Shown here: positions 13,601 to 25,800 of the stretch, in pieces
Numbering within the stretch: position 1 is the stretch's first letter
Layout: every line of letters starts with the position of its first letter
Origin: Larus michahellis
Taxonomy: Eukaryota; Chordata; Aves; Charadriiformes; Laridae
Assembly (NCBI RefSeq): GCF_964199755.1
Contig: NC_133901.1
Coordinates: 6,053,016 to 6,117,015, forward strand
DNA length: 64,000 bases
Direction: 5' to 3'
Notes under the pieces: generated by a model
Told to the model about the DNA's origin: nothing
The model's database searches: none
The model's input: the letters and a program-made list of their open reading frames with translations, nothing else
Translations under genes and position numbers: made by a program

Positions 13601-16600
13601 GTATGAAAGCATGAGCAAGACCAAAAGAAACTCTGGTTACGCTGCCCCTACTTCTGCCTGAGGGGCAGAGGTTTTTGAGCTACTGTGGTTAAGGAACACT
13701 GTAACTTACTTGAGAAAAAAAATAGACAATAGATTTATGTTGGAGTTACAGGCAGAATGACTTTGTAAATGTGGACAGCAGCCTGTGCTCTGTCTTTTCA
13801 CGCAGTCATGTTTCTTTGTTGATGTCTCTGTTTTAAGATCAGTTTGCTCCATGCATCACCAATTGTCTTTTGTTTCCTCACAGCAGGGAAGGCTCAGTTA
13901 ATCCATATGTCACGACAAAAAATTCAGGCTTCTCTTTGATAGGAGCCAAGCATGACAGCAATCTATTGAAAAGGTGTTTTGGACTATCATTTCTTCCAAG
14001 CTAATTTATTGACTGGATGGCTTTCAAAATAATAGGTCTGTTTCCCAAGATAATGAGCTGAGATGTGACTCATGAAGTCCATGTGAGCACACAGACAGAC
14101 TAATTATGAGAAATAAACTAATAATAAACTATCAGTCTCTAGACATCAGTATCTGTTTGTGATACACCAGTCTGAACTTCAGAGAACATGCATGTTTCCA
14201 CCCGTTCCCTACTGCAGTGATTTTGTTTTATTAGCCTTAGATATGTAAAACAAATTTCTTATTATTAAGCCTTAGACAGATCGGGATGCTAAGAAAGTAT
14301 CTGATCTTTGGAGGTGGGGGATGAGAGTTTTGCTGAGCAAACTCCGGTTCTAGTGGTTATATGGGGCAAATGTTATTCCACCAATGTTTATTTAAGGTTC
14401 CAGAATCCACAGATTTGTAAATCAGAGCTGGCAAAGTGAGGCATCCATGAAAATAAAACCTTTAACACCCCACTGACCAATTATTTTTTTTCCCAGTATA
14501 TTTCATTTTAAGTATACATACCACAGTGCAACTACATAAACAATGTATCTTTCCTGTAGCATTTGTGGAATAATTTTAACAATTTTTAACAAATAGTTTC
14601 TGTCACTCATTTTCCCATTTCTAGGACAGATGATGGACAGAACACAGCCACATTTCAACCGTAGAAAAGGCATACTAAAGACATGTGGCACACTTAGGAA
14701 ACGTGAGTTATTCTCACACAATGAAACAACTTCTTCTAACAAACAAAATGCCCATAATCTTATCTGCCAGAAAAAAGGGACCATGTCCAACTTCTGCTGA
14801 AGCTGTAAGAAAGACTGTCACTACCTAGTCCAGCCAATTTTTAACTCTTGGACTCCAGAAGAAATTTTCATACCGCAAAGAGCTTTTCTGGCATGTTTGC
14901 GACATACCAAAAAAAAAAAAAAAGGGTATCAAAAAAACCCCTTCACAATGTTCTCCTCCTTTTAGGTGTAAACCCAACAGGACTTTTTATGATTACTGAC
15001 TAACTACGCTCACTCTGCAGTAATCAGCTATAAAAACAGTTGAACAGTAGAAAATTCCGGGCCATTGTGTGTTCATGACTCTTAAGGCTAGCACTTTTAA
15101 GGCTGACCCTGAATCATCCTGACCTCTACTTGGCTGTTGAAACGTCTATGCCTTATGTTACCAAGGAGAGAAATTGCTGCCTTAAAATGTTCTTGACCTT
15201 GTTCAGCACATTCCTCATGCCAGAACTGACTTGCTTTTAGTTGCCAATAAAGCACAGTCAATGAGTTTAGAGACGACAAACAAAAGTTGCAGAAGTTGCA
15301 TTCCAGGAGCATTTATAATTTCTTCTAAGAACTAAGAGCTCCCTTTTAGCGCTGTGAACTCCAGACTGCTGTGGATGCTCTGCCCTTTGCTTATATTTCT
15401 ATGAATTATGATGTGATTTCTACAAGCACACTTTAGCATATTGTACTTACATCAACACTTACTAATGCTTAGCAAAACTTTTGACAAATACGGTCTGTTC
15501 TGGTTATGTACAAACAGTGAAAATAATATGGAGCTACAGAGTCGTCATTATTTTCTAAGCCCTGTTTTCTCTTTAGCACAACAGATGTCCATTGAAAAGA
15601 AAAATATGTTTCCAATGCTTTTAAAATTACTAGGATTTCTACTACACAAACATTTCCTATAAAAGCTGTTCCTGAGAAAAGTGAGTGATCAAAAGCCCCA
15701 TTTGGAGCTGCCCTGGTGAGACCCGTGTACACAGATTTCCACTTTCCTCTCCTTTTAGGGCCCTGAATAAGGCCTCTAGTTTGAGCAGTTCCCAGTAAAT
15801 GTGGGACTGAGCAGTAGTAAAACGTCCATTCAGCAGAAACGAACAGATGCATTTTTATTTGTGAAATAAAACCTGGATTTTAAGGGGTGAAATTCTGAGA
15901 CATAAATAATCCCACGGTTCCACAGCAACTCTGTTACAATAGGTTTTAAACCAATTTGCCATAGATATTTGTGTACAAGCCAAAAAAGCAGTCCAAGTAT
16001 TCTAAATTGATACCTAGTCGGTCATTTCTAACTACTGCAGGTCAGACAGTTACCTGTTGGTTTCAATTAAGCTTTGCAAAAACACCCTTGCGTCATGCTG
16101 TACCGTGAAGAAAAATAATGAGGCAACACAAACCAAAGGGCTTCACTTACAATGCATACTTTGGGCTCTGTGAAATCAAGTTTGCACTAAAAATAAGCAA
16201 TTCACCAGCGCGCTGAGAACAGTAGGTCAATGAAAAGCGGGACAAAGAGCCGGGGTGGGGGGAAGAAGGGAATTAGAAAGTTTTGTAAGGCCCCAGTTTC
16301 CATCAGCTGGGTACAAGCACTTCATGACTTGTTTCCACTGAAACTCTACAGATTGTATCAGGGTAATAAACATGGGCTGTTATCATCTCGCTTGGCACTT
16401 CTTTAGCATGTTCATCCTGCAGATCTCAAAACCCTCTGGCAAAGGCTGCCTTAAAGTTCTGGAAAAGTTTCCCTGAATGTTATCAGCAATTTATAGACGG
16501 AAAGGGAAAAAATAATCAATAAAAAATCATAGCAGTGAAATATTTTTTCCATTATATTAACATCTGGGGATACCCACCGAGGCAAAATCGGTTGTGAAAA

Positions 16601-16736
16601 AACATACAGTGAGAGATTAAATTTTTATAGTATAAATAAACAACACAAGGGAAAAAGCAAATGACCATCCCTAATTCACAGAGAAGAAAAAGGGAATATG
16701 TAACATGTCCAAAGTCAAGCAGAAGCAGAGATAGGA
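10633..16736. other. Intergenic, no gene recognised
   Basis: AT-rich DNA with an A15 run at 14909-14923. Open frames are short and show no resemblance to known proteins. Confidence 0.7.
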
Positions 16737-17147
16737 CATTACACCTGGGAAAACATAACCCAGGAGTGCAGCCCAGGCTGGGATCTACCTGGCTAGGGAC
16801 CAGCTCTGTGGAAATGGACCTGGGGGTCCTGGTGGACAAGCTCAACATGAGTGAACAGTGTGCTGCAGCGGCAAAGAAGCCAACAGAATGCCGGGTTGCA
16901 TCAACAAGGGCATCACCGGCAGAGATTAAAAAGTCATTATCCCACTCTACTCAGCGCTTGCCAGGCCACACCTGTGATACTGTGATCAGTTTTGGTCCCC
17001 GCTATACAAAAAAGATGCGGACAGGCTGGAGAGGGCCCAGAGAAGGGTCACCAAGATGATCAAAGGACTGGGAAGCCTGCCGTAGGAGGAAAGGCTGAGA
17101 GAACTGGGTTTGTTCAGCTTTGAGAAAAGAAGGCTTAGGGGAGACCC
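16737..17147 (+). mobile_element. CR1 LINE internal fragment (C-terminal part of ORF2)
   Basis: Matches the C-terminal region of CR1 ORF2. Translation gives MDLGVLVDKLNMSEQCAAAA, with the downstream ISFGPRYTKKM block that corresponds to the CR1 '..QFWSPLYKKD..' region. Frames shift between segments, so it is dead. It breaks off after AGGGGAGACC and the typical 3' UTR and 8-mer repeats are not recognisable downstream, which is unusual because CR1 copies normally keep the 3' end. Confidence 0.88.
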
Positions 17148-18496
17148 TAGGCACAAGTATAGCACAGTATAATGCTCTCTCTTTTTTTTTAAGTAAAGGG
17201 CATGTAACTAATACATGAAAGTGGATCAGCTGATGGGAAGTTTAGATGAACATTAGATGAACATTAACATTCAGTTACAGTTTCTTATTTAGTGACATAG
17301 TGAACATCTTTGAACTCTGTGATGAAATCTCCACCAACAGGGGAAGGATTTTTTTTCCTACTTCCTAGTCACCATTTCTCTTTTGACTCCGAAATAAAAC
17401 TGGGACACTTGTAGCCAGGTGGCCCCAACTAGCTTTTATGTTCCTTGGACAGAGTCTACTCTCAAGTGAAGTGGAAGAAAAGTGTCAATAGAGTACTTAT
17501 TACTTTGTGGAGGGTGAAATGCTGTTGCTCCAAGTAGCTAACCTCCTCAGTCAAACTGACCCTGTAAAATGTCAGAACCTACCCAATGCAGATAATGAAA
17601 AGATCATAATTAATAAAAATCCTCTTCTATTGATGTGTGTACCAAATGGTCACACTCTGAAGACAGTACACCTTGGTGACAGTACACTGATTAATTCTTC
17701 TCCAAACCCACAAGCCAGTATAAGCCAGTAGAAACCAGATGTACTTTTTAAACCAGGATTTTTTCTGAGGCTGTTAGAAACGGATCGGAGCAGTGCAGAA
17801 CAGAAGCACTAACACATTACAGCATCTTGCAGATCCTTTCCTGAGAGCTCATAAATGTTCCTCATGCACCTGGAACTGCACAGCTCAGGAGATGTACGGA
17901 GAGAGGAGCAGAACAGAAAACTAAGAAGAGCAAGTAGTTGATCTGCAGGGCAGATGCCACCCACCTAGGGAGCGAAATCCATTCAGCTTTAGCTCTGTAG
18001 GAAACCTGGGGCACTTGAGAGAATGAGGAAGCCAGGGATGGGTTGATGAGAACAACTGGCTTTCCACAAAGGTGTCCTGGAACATGAAGGGAGGGTGGGT
18101 TGAAAGATCCTCTCACAAAGACCCTTCAGACCAGGAGACTTTTCCAGGACCCAGCACTTTCATGTATCCCCATGAAAGAAATATGCTGCTTTAGGGAATT
18201 CTGTAACCAGGATTATTATTTTTTTTCAGGAAGTTTGAATATCTGGGGTTTAGTTCAATCTCCATAGTCAGTGTCTGGAGAACTTTTCACTTTATTAAGG
18301 CTGAAATGTGAACCAAAGTGTTTTTGCTTTCACAGGACTTAGTTTTGTCAGACAAAAGGGAGACAAAGCCGAAGGCAAAGCGCACCGTCTTCGGTTCAGC
18401 CACCCCGCCTCCGAATCAGCCGCAGCTATCGCTAGTCTCTCTGGCAGTGCAGACACAGGGAGACCAGAAGACGTTTTCATAAGCATCAGTGACTTG

Positions 18497-18510
18497 GTGC
18501 CACCTCGCGG
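18497..18510 (-). promoter_or_regulatory. CTCF-like motif
   Basis: On the minus strand this reads CCGCGAGGTGGCAC, very close to the vertebrate CTCF core consensus (CCRSNAGRKGGCRS type). It lies in a locally GC-richer, CpG-containing stretch (about 18380-18560). Confidence 0.45.
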
Positions 18511-18563
18511 ACAGACCCTAGAAGGCCGCAGCATCCCCGGCAGCGGGGGCACGGAACAGCCCA

Positions 18564-18605
18564 GGGTGGAAAGGACTCCAAAGATCATCCGGTCCAACCT
18601 TTCCG
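18564..18605 (-). mobile_element. Short CR1 3'-end remnant
   Basis: GGTGGAAAGGACTCCAAAGA followed by TCATCCGGTCCAACC resembles the complement of the CR1 3' UTR (the segment that in CR1 reads GGTTGGACT...ATCTTT...GGTCC). It is only about 40 bp, so assignment is tentative. Confidence 0.45.
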
Positions 18606-21600
18606 CTCTCTCTCTGAACTGGATTTCGTGACAGAAGGACATCTGTGCTACTCCTCTGTCTTCTGTAGCCCACAGCAACAATACACAAGGTCCCTGGGCC
18701 TGAGTGAAGCTTCAAAGTGTCATTGACTGAACAGTCACATAAAACAGTGTTTTCAGAATTACGCCTGCTTGACCCTTAGGATTACATTCCTTACAGCAGT
18801 AATCTAAAGCAGAACACATGCTGTTGCTGCGGAGGAATCATAGAGGGTAAATTGAACAGAAATTTAAAGAAGTCATAGTTAAAGATCATTGACCAAGGAG
18901 AGGAGGAGAGGAAGGACGAATCTCAAACTGGTTCCCAGCTCGGATGCCTGAATGTCAGCAAACAGAATCCCTAGCAAAAACCTTGTGCCAGGGAGAAGTG
19001 CCAGATGGATCAGAGCAGTTTCTTTCGTAGCGACCAGGGATGCTCTGCTTTTGTTGAGAAGTTCCCATCAGTGCCATCCATATACCGTAATAGATAAACG
19101 CAACGTAAAAATGAACATTGGTACCATGCCTGAGTAGTCTTAAGAGCAACTAACCCATCATGAGCACGCACATACCTATAGACAGTAGAACTGTACTGTG
19201 CTAATTGGGAGCCAGAACATCTTGGCGTTTTACCACCAGGCTGAACTTGTAAGAAATATTTCTGTCACTATACATTCTCATTACAAGGTGTTAAAATTGG
19301 CTAACAAATATACTGCTCCTTTTTAATGTATAACATGACTGTACTGTAGTCAGTGTTTCTTGTCTCATTAAAAAGTAAAACAGTTTCTCATCAGCACAAA
19401 ATAATTGGTGCAGGTGATTTGCATACAGAGGCTTCCATATCACTGCCACATTTTGAAACATGAAGTCATATTTCATTGAAAACCCCAAAAAGGGATTATT
19501 ACTCACTTCAAAGCAGTTATAATTCAGCATCTGAGAAGTTACTCAGAATCCAAGGATTTGTTGGATTTGTTTCTGCAAATACTGCCACAAAGATACTTGA
19601 GTCATTTAGTTTGGTGATGCTCGTTGTCATGAAAAGATGAAGTTACAGGTCACACGCTTCTCAACCCAAATGGAGATTCCTAAAAAAGCCTGGATAAGCT
19701 TCTTGCTGATGAATATGCATCAGAAACATATAACATGGCATAATACAGGTGCTCTTTGTCCAGAAGGCTGCTGCATTCTAGAAGGAACATAGAAAATAAG
19801 ACACACCAGGGAACTTGGAGTAAGGATTCTTTTAGTGTGTTTTCCTCCTTTTAGAATGTTTACTAATAAGCTGGGTATCATCATCAATTAATCCGTTTAC
19901 CTCTTTTTTTGTCTCCTCCCATCATCCTCTTCTTTTCAGTTGTATCAGCATTATTGGCCTTTACTAAACGGGCTCTATTGATAGAGATCACCTAGTTAAA
20001 AGCTCTTTACTGCACATTTATCACATCCAAAATGAAGTGGTCATACCCTGTATTTTGTAATCCCTTTTCCAAGTTCAGTTCGACGACAGGGTCTTGATGT
20101 CAGGAGACACTATGGCCTCAAAGTAAAGTCCACATAAACTTCCAGGCAGAAGGTATTTATAAGATATTGGGCAGAGCAGCAGTATAACCAAAATACATGA
20201 AAAAACATTTTTTCCAGACTCAGCCTTTAGGTGCAAAGGAAAATAACTTAAATTGGCAGGAGCACATTCCTAATTGGTTGTTTCAGTAAAAGCAGATCAT
20301 TATTTGAAGTGAGAAGCTCTCCCCCAGCCTACAAAAACTGGAGCTTTACAACATGATCCCCGTCTGGCTTGGGATGACATAGAGACTTTTCAACATGGTA
20401 TCCAAAAGAATCAGAAGCCCAGATATTAATGTAGTGTGCAGAAGCCATGGTTGAATTCTTCCTTTCCCTGACTCAAAGACGACTGTAACCTCCATCTGTC
20501 ATCTCTCAAGTAAGTTTTATCTGTACGCTGCCTTGCTGAGGACTCTGACAAGACTTATGCCTCCATCTCGGAAAAGAGCGTTGACAAATAGGGTGTTCTT
20601 TTTTTGTGTAGGAGATCTTCTTGTTAAAAGCAGCTCAGATAACAAAGGCCTGACTATTTGTGATTGAGCGTAGAGGCTCATTTACTTTGCTGTTTTTAAA
20701 GGCAGGATCCCAGTCAATGTTTCTTGTAGTCAAGGAGAATTTGAGTTCAAAGGAATGTAAATTGTGTCCCAACAAAGCACTATGGCACAGAAACAGGACA
20801 GAAAGCTTGGATGCGTGTTTTGGATCTGTTTTATAAATAGAGGGTTTGGGGCCTGTGCAGTACTAAAAAGATTTTCAGTGATTTCAAGACCTATGACCAG
20901 ATCTCTTGGGTGAAATTTCCTATTATAGAGAACTGCTATACATATGCTTAATTGCACAATTTCCTTCGTAAGTGAAAAAAACCCCAACTGTTATCATTAG
21001 CCTGTGGCTTTGCAGTCTTGGCGTAATACCTGGGTAAGCAGCAACCAACTGGAACACGCTCTGCATTTTTTTACATGTTTGCATAGAGAAGTTGTGACTA
21101 GTGGTAACAGCTTTGGCACCTTGAATAGTGTTTATTATTGCCAGAAGAAATACTGTACTTAACTAAAAATGTTGGGCGTATGCCACTTCCAGGTTTATCA
21201 TCAGAGGGTACTCTACATATGCCTTTTAGAAGGCAAATTGTATCTATGTGTTCGCTTCTTTACTTCTTCTCATTTAACTGAGTGCCATTTCTTGCATGTC
21301 TTACATTTTCTTCATGTGCTAAACCAGAAGCACCTACCTTTGAGCTGCCAACACCAAGGAAGGAGTTTACTCAGCTCAAGGAGTTGAGTTGAGGAGTTCA
21401 CTCAGTCAGTTACTGTGAGAAGGAAAGTGCTGGCACTTTGGGAAAAGAAGGGATGTTAGCAATGGAAGAGATGAGTTCCTCTGACCCTGTGGTAGTAGAA
21501 GGAGAAAAAGAGTTACCCGTGGGACAGTGAGAACTTAATAGATGGTATGGAGTGAGAAAATTTGTAACAGCCGTAAAAGCAACTTGGCTATTAGCACCAG

Positions 21601-24600
21601 GAAATGTTGATGTTCCAGGTCAGCTTTTGAACCAACATACGGGTTTTCTCCGAGGATCTTAAAACCGAAGCCAGAGACGGAGGCATGTTTAGGGCAGCCT
21701 ACTCTCCCTCTGCAACAGGTGTCTGTGTGCCCAGTTGTGCTTCGGCACCCATGTGCTGTAGCTTCCATATACGCACATGCAGCTCACCCAGAGCACTCCA
21801 CTATCCCACAAAATTTACAGGCCAATATTCACCAAGAAGAAATTTTGTAGGCATCCTAGCTTGCCTGAGAAGGTAGCTAATATGCCAAACATCAAGTTTA
21901 AACCAAATCCTGTTCTTCTGGAAAACAGTTTTTTCCCCAAAAGTGACATTATGGAGCGTCATCCAGCCTCTGTGAACCCTGAAGTTTTCAGTTGTGTGGT
22001 GCATCACACACAAATGAGCTAACATGATCTATTTGCATGGGGTTTGAAGTGAGCTGTAAAAAGTACACCGCTAGCAGTGTGAAGATAGTTAACGTCAGGG
22101 GTTTAGCTGTTCCCTTCAAATAAGGAACGTGTTTTGAAGCAAAATATCCTAGATAACATAATTCCCACTCAAAAAAATGGAAAATTATTTTCCATTTTAA
22201 AAAATTTACTTTGTTTCAGACCAGGCCATGTGCCTTTGATATTTATAGAGAAATGCTGGCATATTTGGATATAAGCAATGTGTCCAAAGAGGACGGGTAA
22301 TCCTGACTGATCCTGAGGCTCCACATCTTCCTATAAAACCTATTTCTTGAACTAGTTTCAACATGTGCACTGAAACACTTGAACAGAGCCCTAAAAGACA
22401 GCGTAAGCTGACCAGAGAAAAATAAAGATTCAGAAAGTTCAGTAAGCCCACTTTGAAACCTAATATGTCTCCAAATACCATTGTGATAAATGCAGTAAAA
22501 AATTCAGGTTTTTAGGATGAACAGAAGTGGAGTATGAAACTTACAATGTGATCTAGTCTACGGTTACTATAATCTATTAACTGAACTGCATTTACGTGTC
22601 CCAAAACAGAGACAAACCTTTTTCCTCAAAATACCCTGCAAAAGTGAAAAAGTGAGAGTCTGACTTCAAAAGCTCTTCGACACTGTAACAGTATATCAAG
22701 TGTATTTTAATTAGAAAAAGATTCAGACTGCAGAATACAGAGGCCTGGCTCTGGACCTAAACTGCTCCAAAATGCAGTCTGGCTGTCATATTTCAGCTGG
22801 GGCCTCTTACTTTTACTGTGGAAAGAAAGATGAAAAAAATTCTCCTCTGTAACATTGGTGTGAGTCCAAATTGACAATAAAATTACTAGAGTTTCTTGGG
22901 ATTTACTCTAACAGGAAGTTTTATCACTGCATATCAGCATTAGTCATGCGTTAGGTTAGAAGTCAAGTCAAAACAAAGTAATCGCGTATTAAATTGTGAA
23001 GTCAAAAGAAAGTAAAAGTGAAATCTTGAGTATACTATAGTCAATAATCTGATGCTGACTTTAATAGAACCAGCATGTCACCCAGAAAACTGCCTGGAGG
23101 AATTCAAGTCTTTGTTTTATACACATAATACGCATTACACAGTATGCTCCTCTTCTGGGAAGTGAAGACCTTAGGTAAATATATATGTATATTTGATTTG
23201 ATTAAGAATTGCACTTTTAATCAACCATTCTTAAGGGTAGGAGGTCAGGAATTGTTTTACCTAACTGTAACCTTCACATGTGGATATTTCTGCGATCTGA
23301 AACTGGAGAAAACAGCAGCTTCCAAGCAGCGTGTTCATTCTACACATACTATATGAACTCATAAGCCCTGTTGCTTTGTTGCAGCAGCCTTCTCCACTCT
23401 TTGAGGCACTTTACACACAAAACAAGTTAATTTTAAGCAACGAGGAAGTTTGCCTGAGCCACTGTAGAAAGCTCACCATAATAAAATATTATTTTACCAA
23501 AATTTGGCAAATTCACTCTCCTCATTGCTAGTATTTGAATGCTAAAATATCCAATAATGTATTTTGATTTCCAAATGTTTTGGTTATTTTACCCCTTGGA
23601 ATAGCACAGCTCTACTCCAGATGTACTTTAATCTTCCTTCCTGCTTCTGCCAAATTTCTGTTTTCTGTTTTCCATTTGCTTAGTGCTCTCCCCGTGAGCA
23701 ATATGTCTGTGTCACTTCCTCCCTATATGTTCAGGCTTTTTCTTGAATCATGCAATATGTAACAAGAAAAGCCAAATGGAGAATGGAAGCTCATTACGGT
23801 TGCTATTTTTAAATACAGGGACTTCTGTGGGGCTGTTTGCAAAGGAGATTCCTTTTGAAGAGTAGATAATAAACAACAACACGCTAGAAATAACATGCAT
23901 GTACAACTAGTCCTACAAAATCCCATGTCCTAGCCCTGCAGCAGGTCAGCACAAGTGAGACTCCAGAAAGCACAAAATATGCAAAGAGAAACAACAGAGA
24001 ATCAGGTTCCCAAGTGTACCTGATACTTTGGGGATTTGGGATATTTGCTGAAACGCGTGGGCTGTCAGCAATGACCTGGGCCACTGGGTTGCCAGTATTC
24101 TCTCTGCCCCTCTCCTTCTCAAGGATTGGCCTAACTTATAGTAAATATGACTTTGATTCCTACAGATGCAAGGCTAACTGCCCCATGAATAAAAACCTTC
24201 TCTTTCCAGATCAAGGGTTGAATAGGTGGGGAGGGAGAGTCCCTTTGAGCCTGGACAAGAGAGGCAAAGGAGTCCCCAGGGCAGCACAGAGATAGGGAGT
24301 TCAGTCCATTCCTGTTTGTTCTTCCTAGGACTATGTGAATTGCCGCAGCCTTTAACTCACAGGGCACCTTCTTGAAGGACCATCAATCAGTTCCTCAGTC
24401 TGCTGGCAGTCACCTACTGTAGCTCTGAACCCCCACCTCAGGACAAGGTTATCTTGCATTTAAAATAGAATGATTGGAAAGTAGCAAGAATATGTTCACG
24501 GTATACTAGGATATTATGCTATGAAACAGCAAGAGAAATCGGGGTAAGACAAACACCGTCTTTGGGTTTCTGCCAGGATATAAATGTATTCCAGCTAAGA

Positions 24601-25786
24601 ACTTCTGTAGCATTAAACGGCGGCATGGTACCAGGCAGCGTGCTGGGGTATGATGATGACTGTACTCTAGCAATGTGATTCCACTTCAGAGAGTGTAATC
24701 AGGAATAAAACCACAGATGCTGCTTAATACCCTAATCCTGTTTACATTCCTGTTTTACTACTATTTTCTGTTACTTTTGCCTGAACAAATAGTTCCACCA
24801 GAAGCTTATCTTTGAAAGTCCTATGTTTTATAGTTTACTATGAAAAGTAACGGTAGCTTTTCCTGTGCTTCCAATATTTATGAAGTATTTTTCCATGTTA
24901 TTAGACGCTCATTGATACTGCATTTCAGCCTTTCCTTCATGGCTTGCTCTCCTCTACCCAGCCACCAATTTGCATGAAACTTTCAGGAATGTAATATCTG
25001 AGATTGCTGCCCTCTGATAAGTCTGCTTGAATCAGGCAATGATTTGCAAGGCTTTAAAGAGAACAACACGCAAACACAACACCCTTGGCTGACTACGGCA
25101 TCATTTCCTAAGCAAACCAAATAAAATAAAAAGAAATCAAACACAAGAGTTGTGCACTGAGCCGGACTTCATGCCTCTTAGAGGCTGTTCACCATCATGG
25201 CCAGAACACAAGAATGTCTGGTAACACAGATGAGTAGGTTTTACTCTCAAGGCTAATTATTTATTATGCAGTATTCCATACAAAGGCTCTTAATAGCAGC
25301 CATAGCACTTCTTTATTCACAGTGTAAATGTGCTGTGTAAATGCTTGTAAAACTTTATGAGCTCCATTGCCTCAAAGCACTTACAATTCAGGTATGATTA
25401 ATAAATCACGCGTGTACACACTGTCTCATGTCTCTCCCTAACCTTTCAGAGCAATACTCCAGTTAGTTTGTGTCACATCACAGGCAAAGAGCTCCTCTAC
25501 ACTGACTGAGCAGTGTTGTTAGGAGGTTTTTTATTAGCTAACTTTAAAAGACAGGAGTCCCCTTGTAATGGAGCTGTATCAGAGATTTAATTAACTTTAC
25601 TTTTTTCACCCACACACGGTCCAGCAGCTGTTGCCTTCACGTCACACACTCCCTGCCTTGCTTATTGATGCTGCCGAGCACCCACACCCTCATCAATGAT
25701 TACTTTATTTCATGGCCTGACCTCTATGAGACTTCTATAGAGTGTAAAGCAGCAGCCTGGCTTCTACTCAATCTTCTGGAGAGCTC

Positions 25787-25800
25787 CCACTAGGTGGCAC
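25787..25800 (+). promoter_or_regulatory. CTCF-like motif
   Basis: CCACTAGGTGGCAC, a near-perfect match to the vertebrate CTCF core, plus orientation. It faces away from the minus-strand motif at 18497 and towards GOLIM4. Confidence 0.45.

Noticed and set aside
15469..15852. 127-codon minus-strand frame
   Set aside because: No similarity, no splice or promoter context, ordinary intergenic composition.
16661..17059. 132-codon plus-strand open frame as a host gene
   Set aside because: The second half is the C-terminal part of CR1 ORF2 with frame breaks; annotated as a mobile element.
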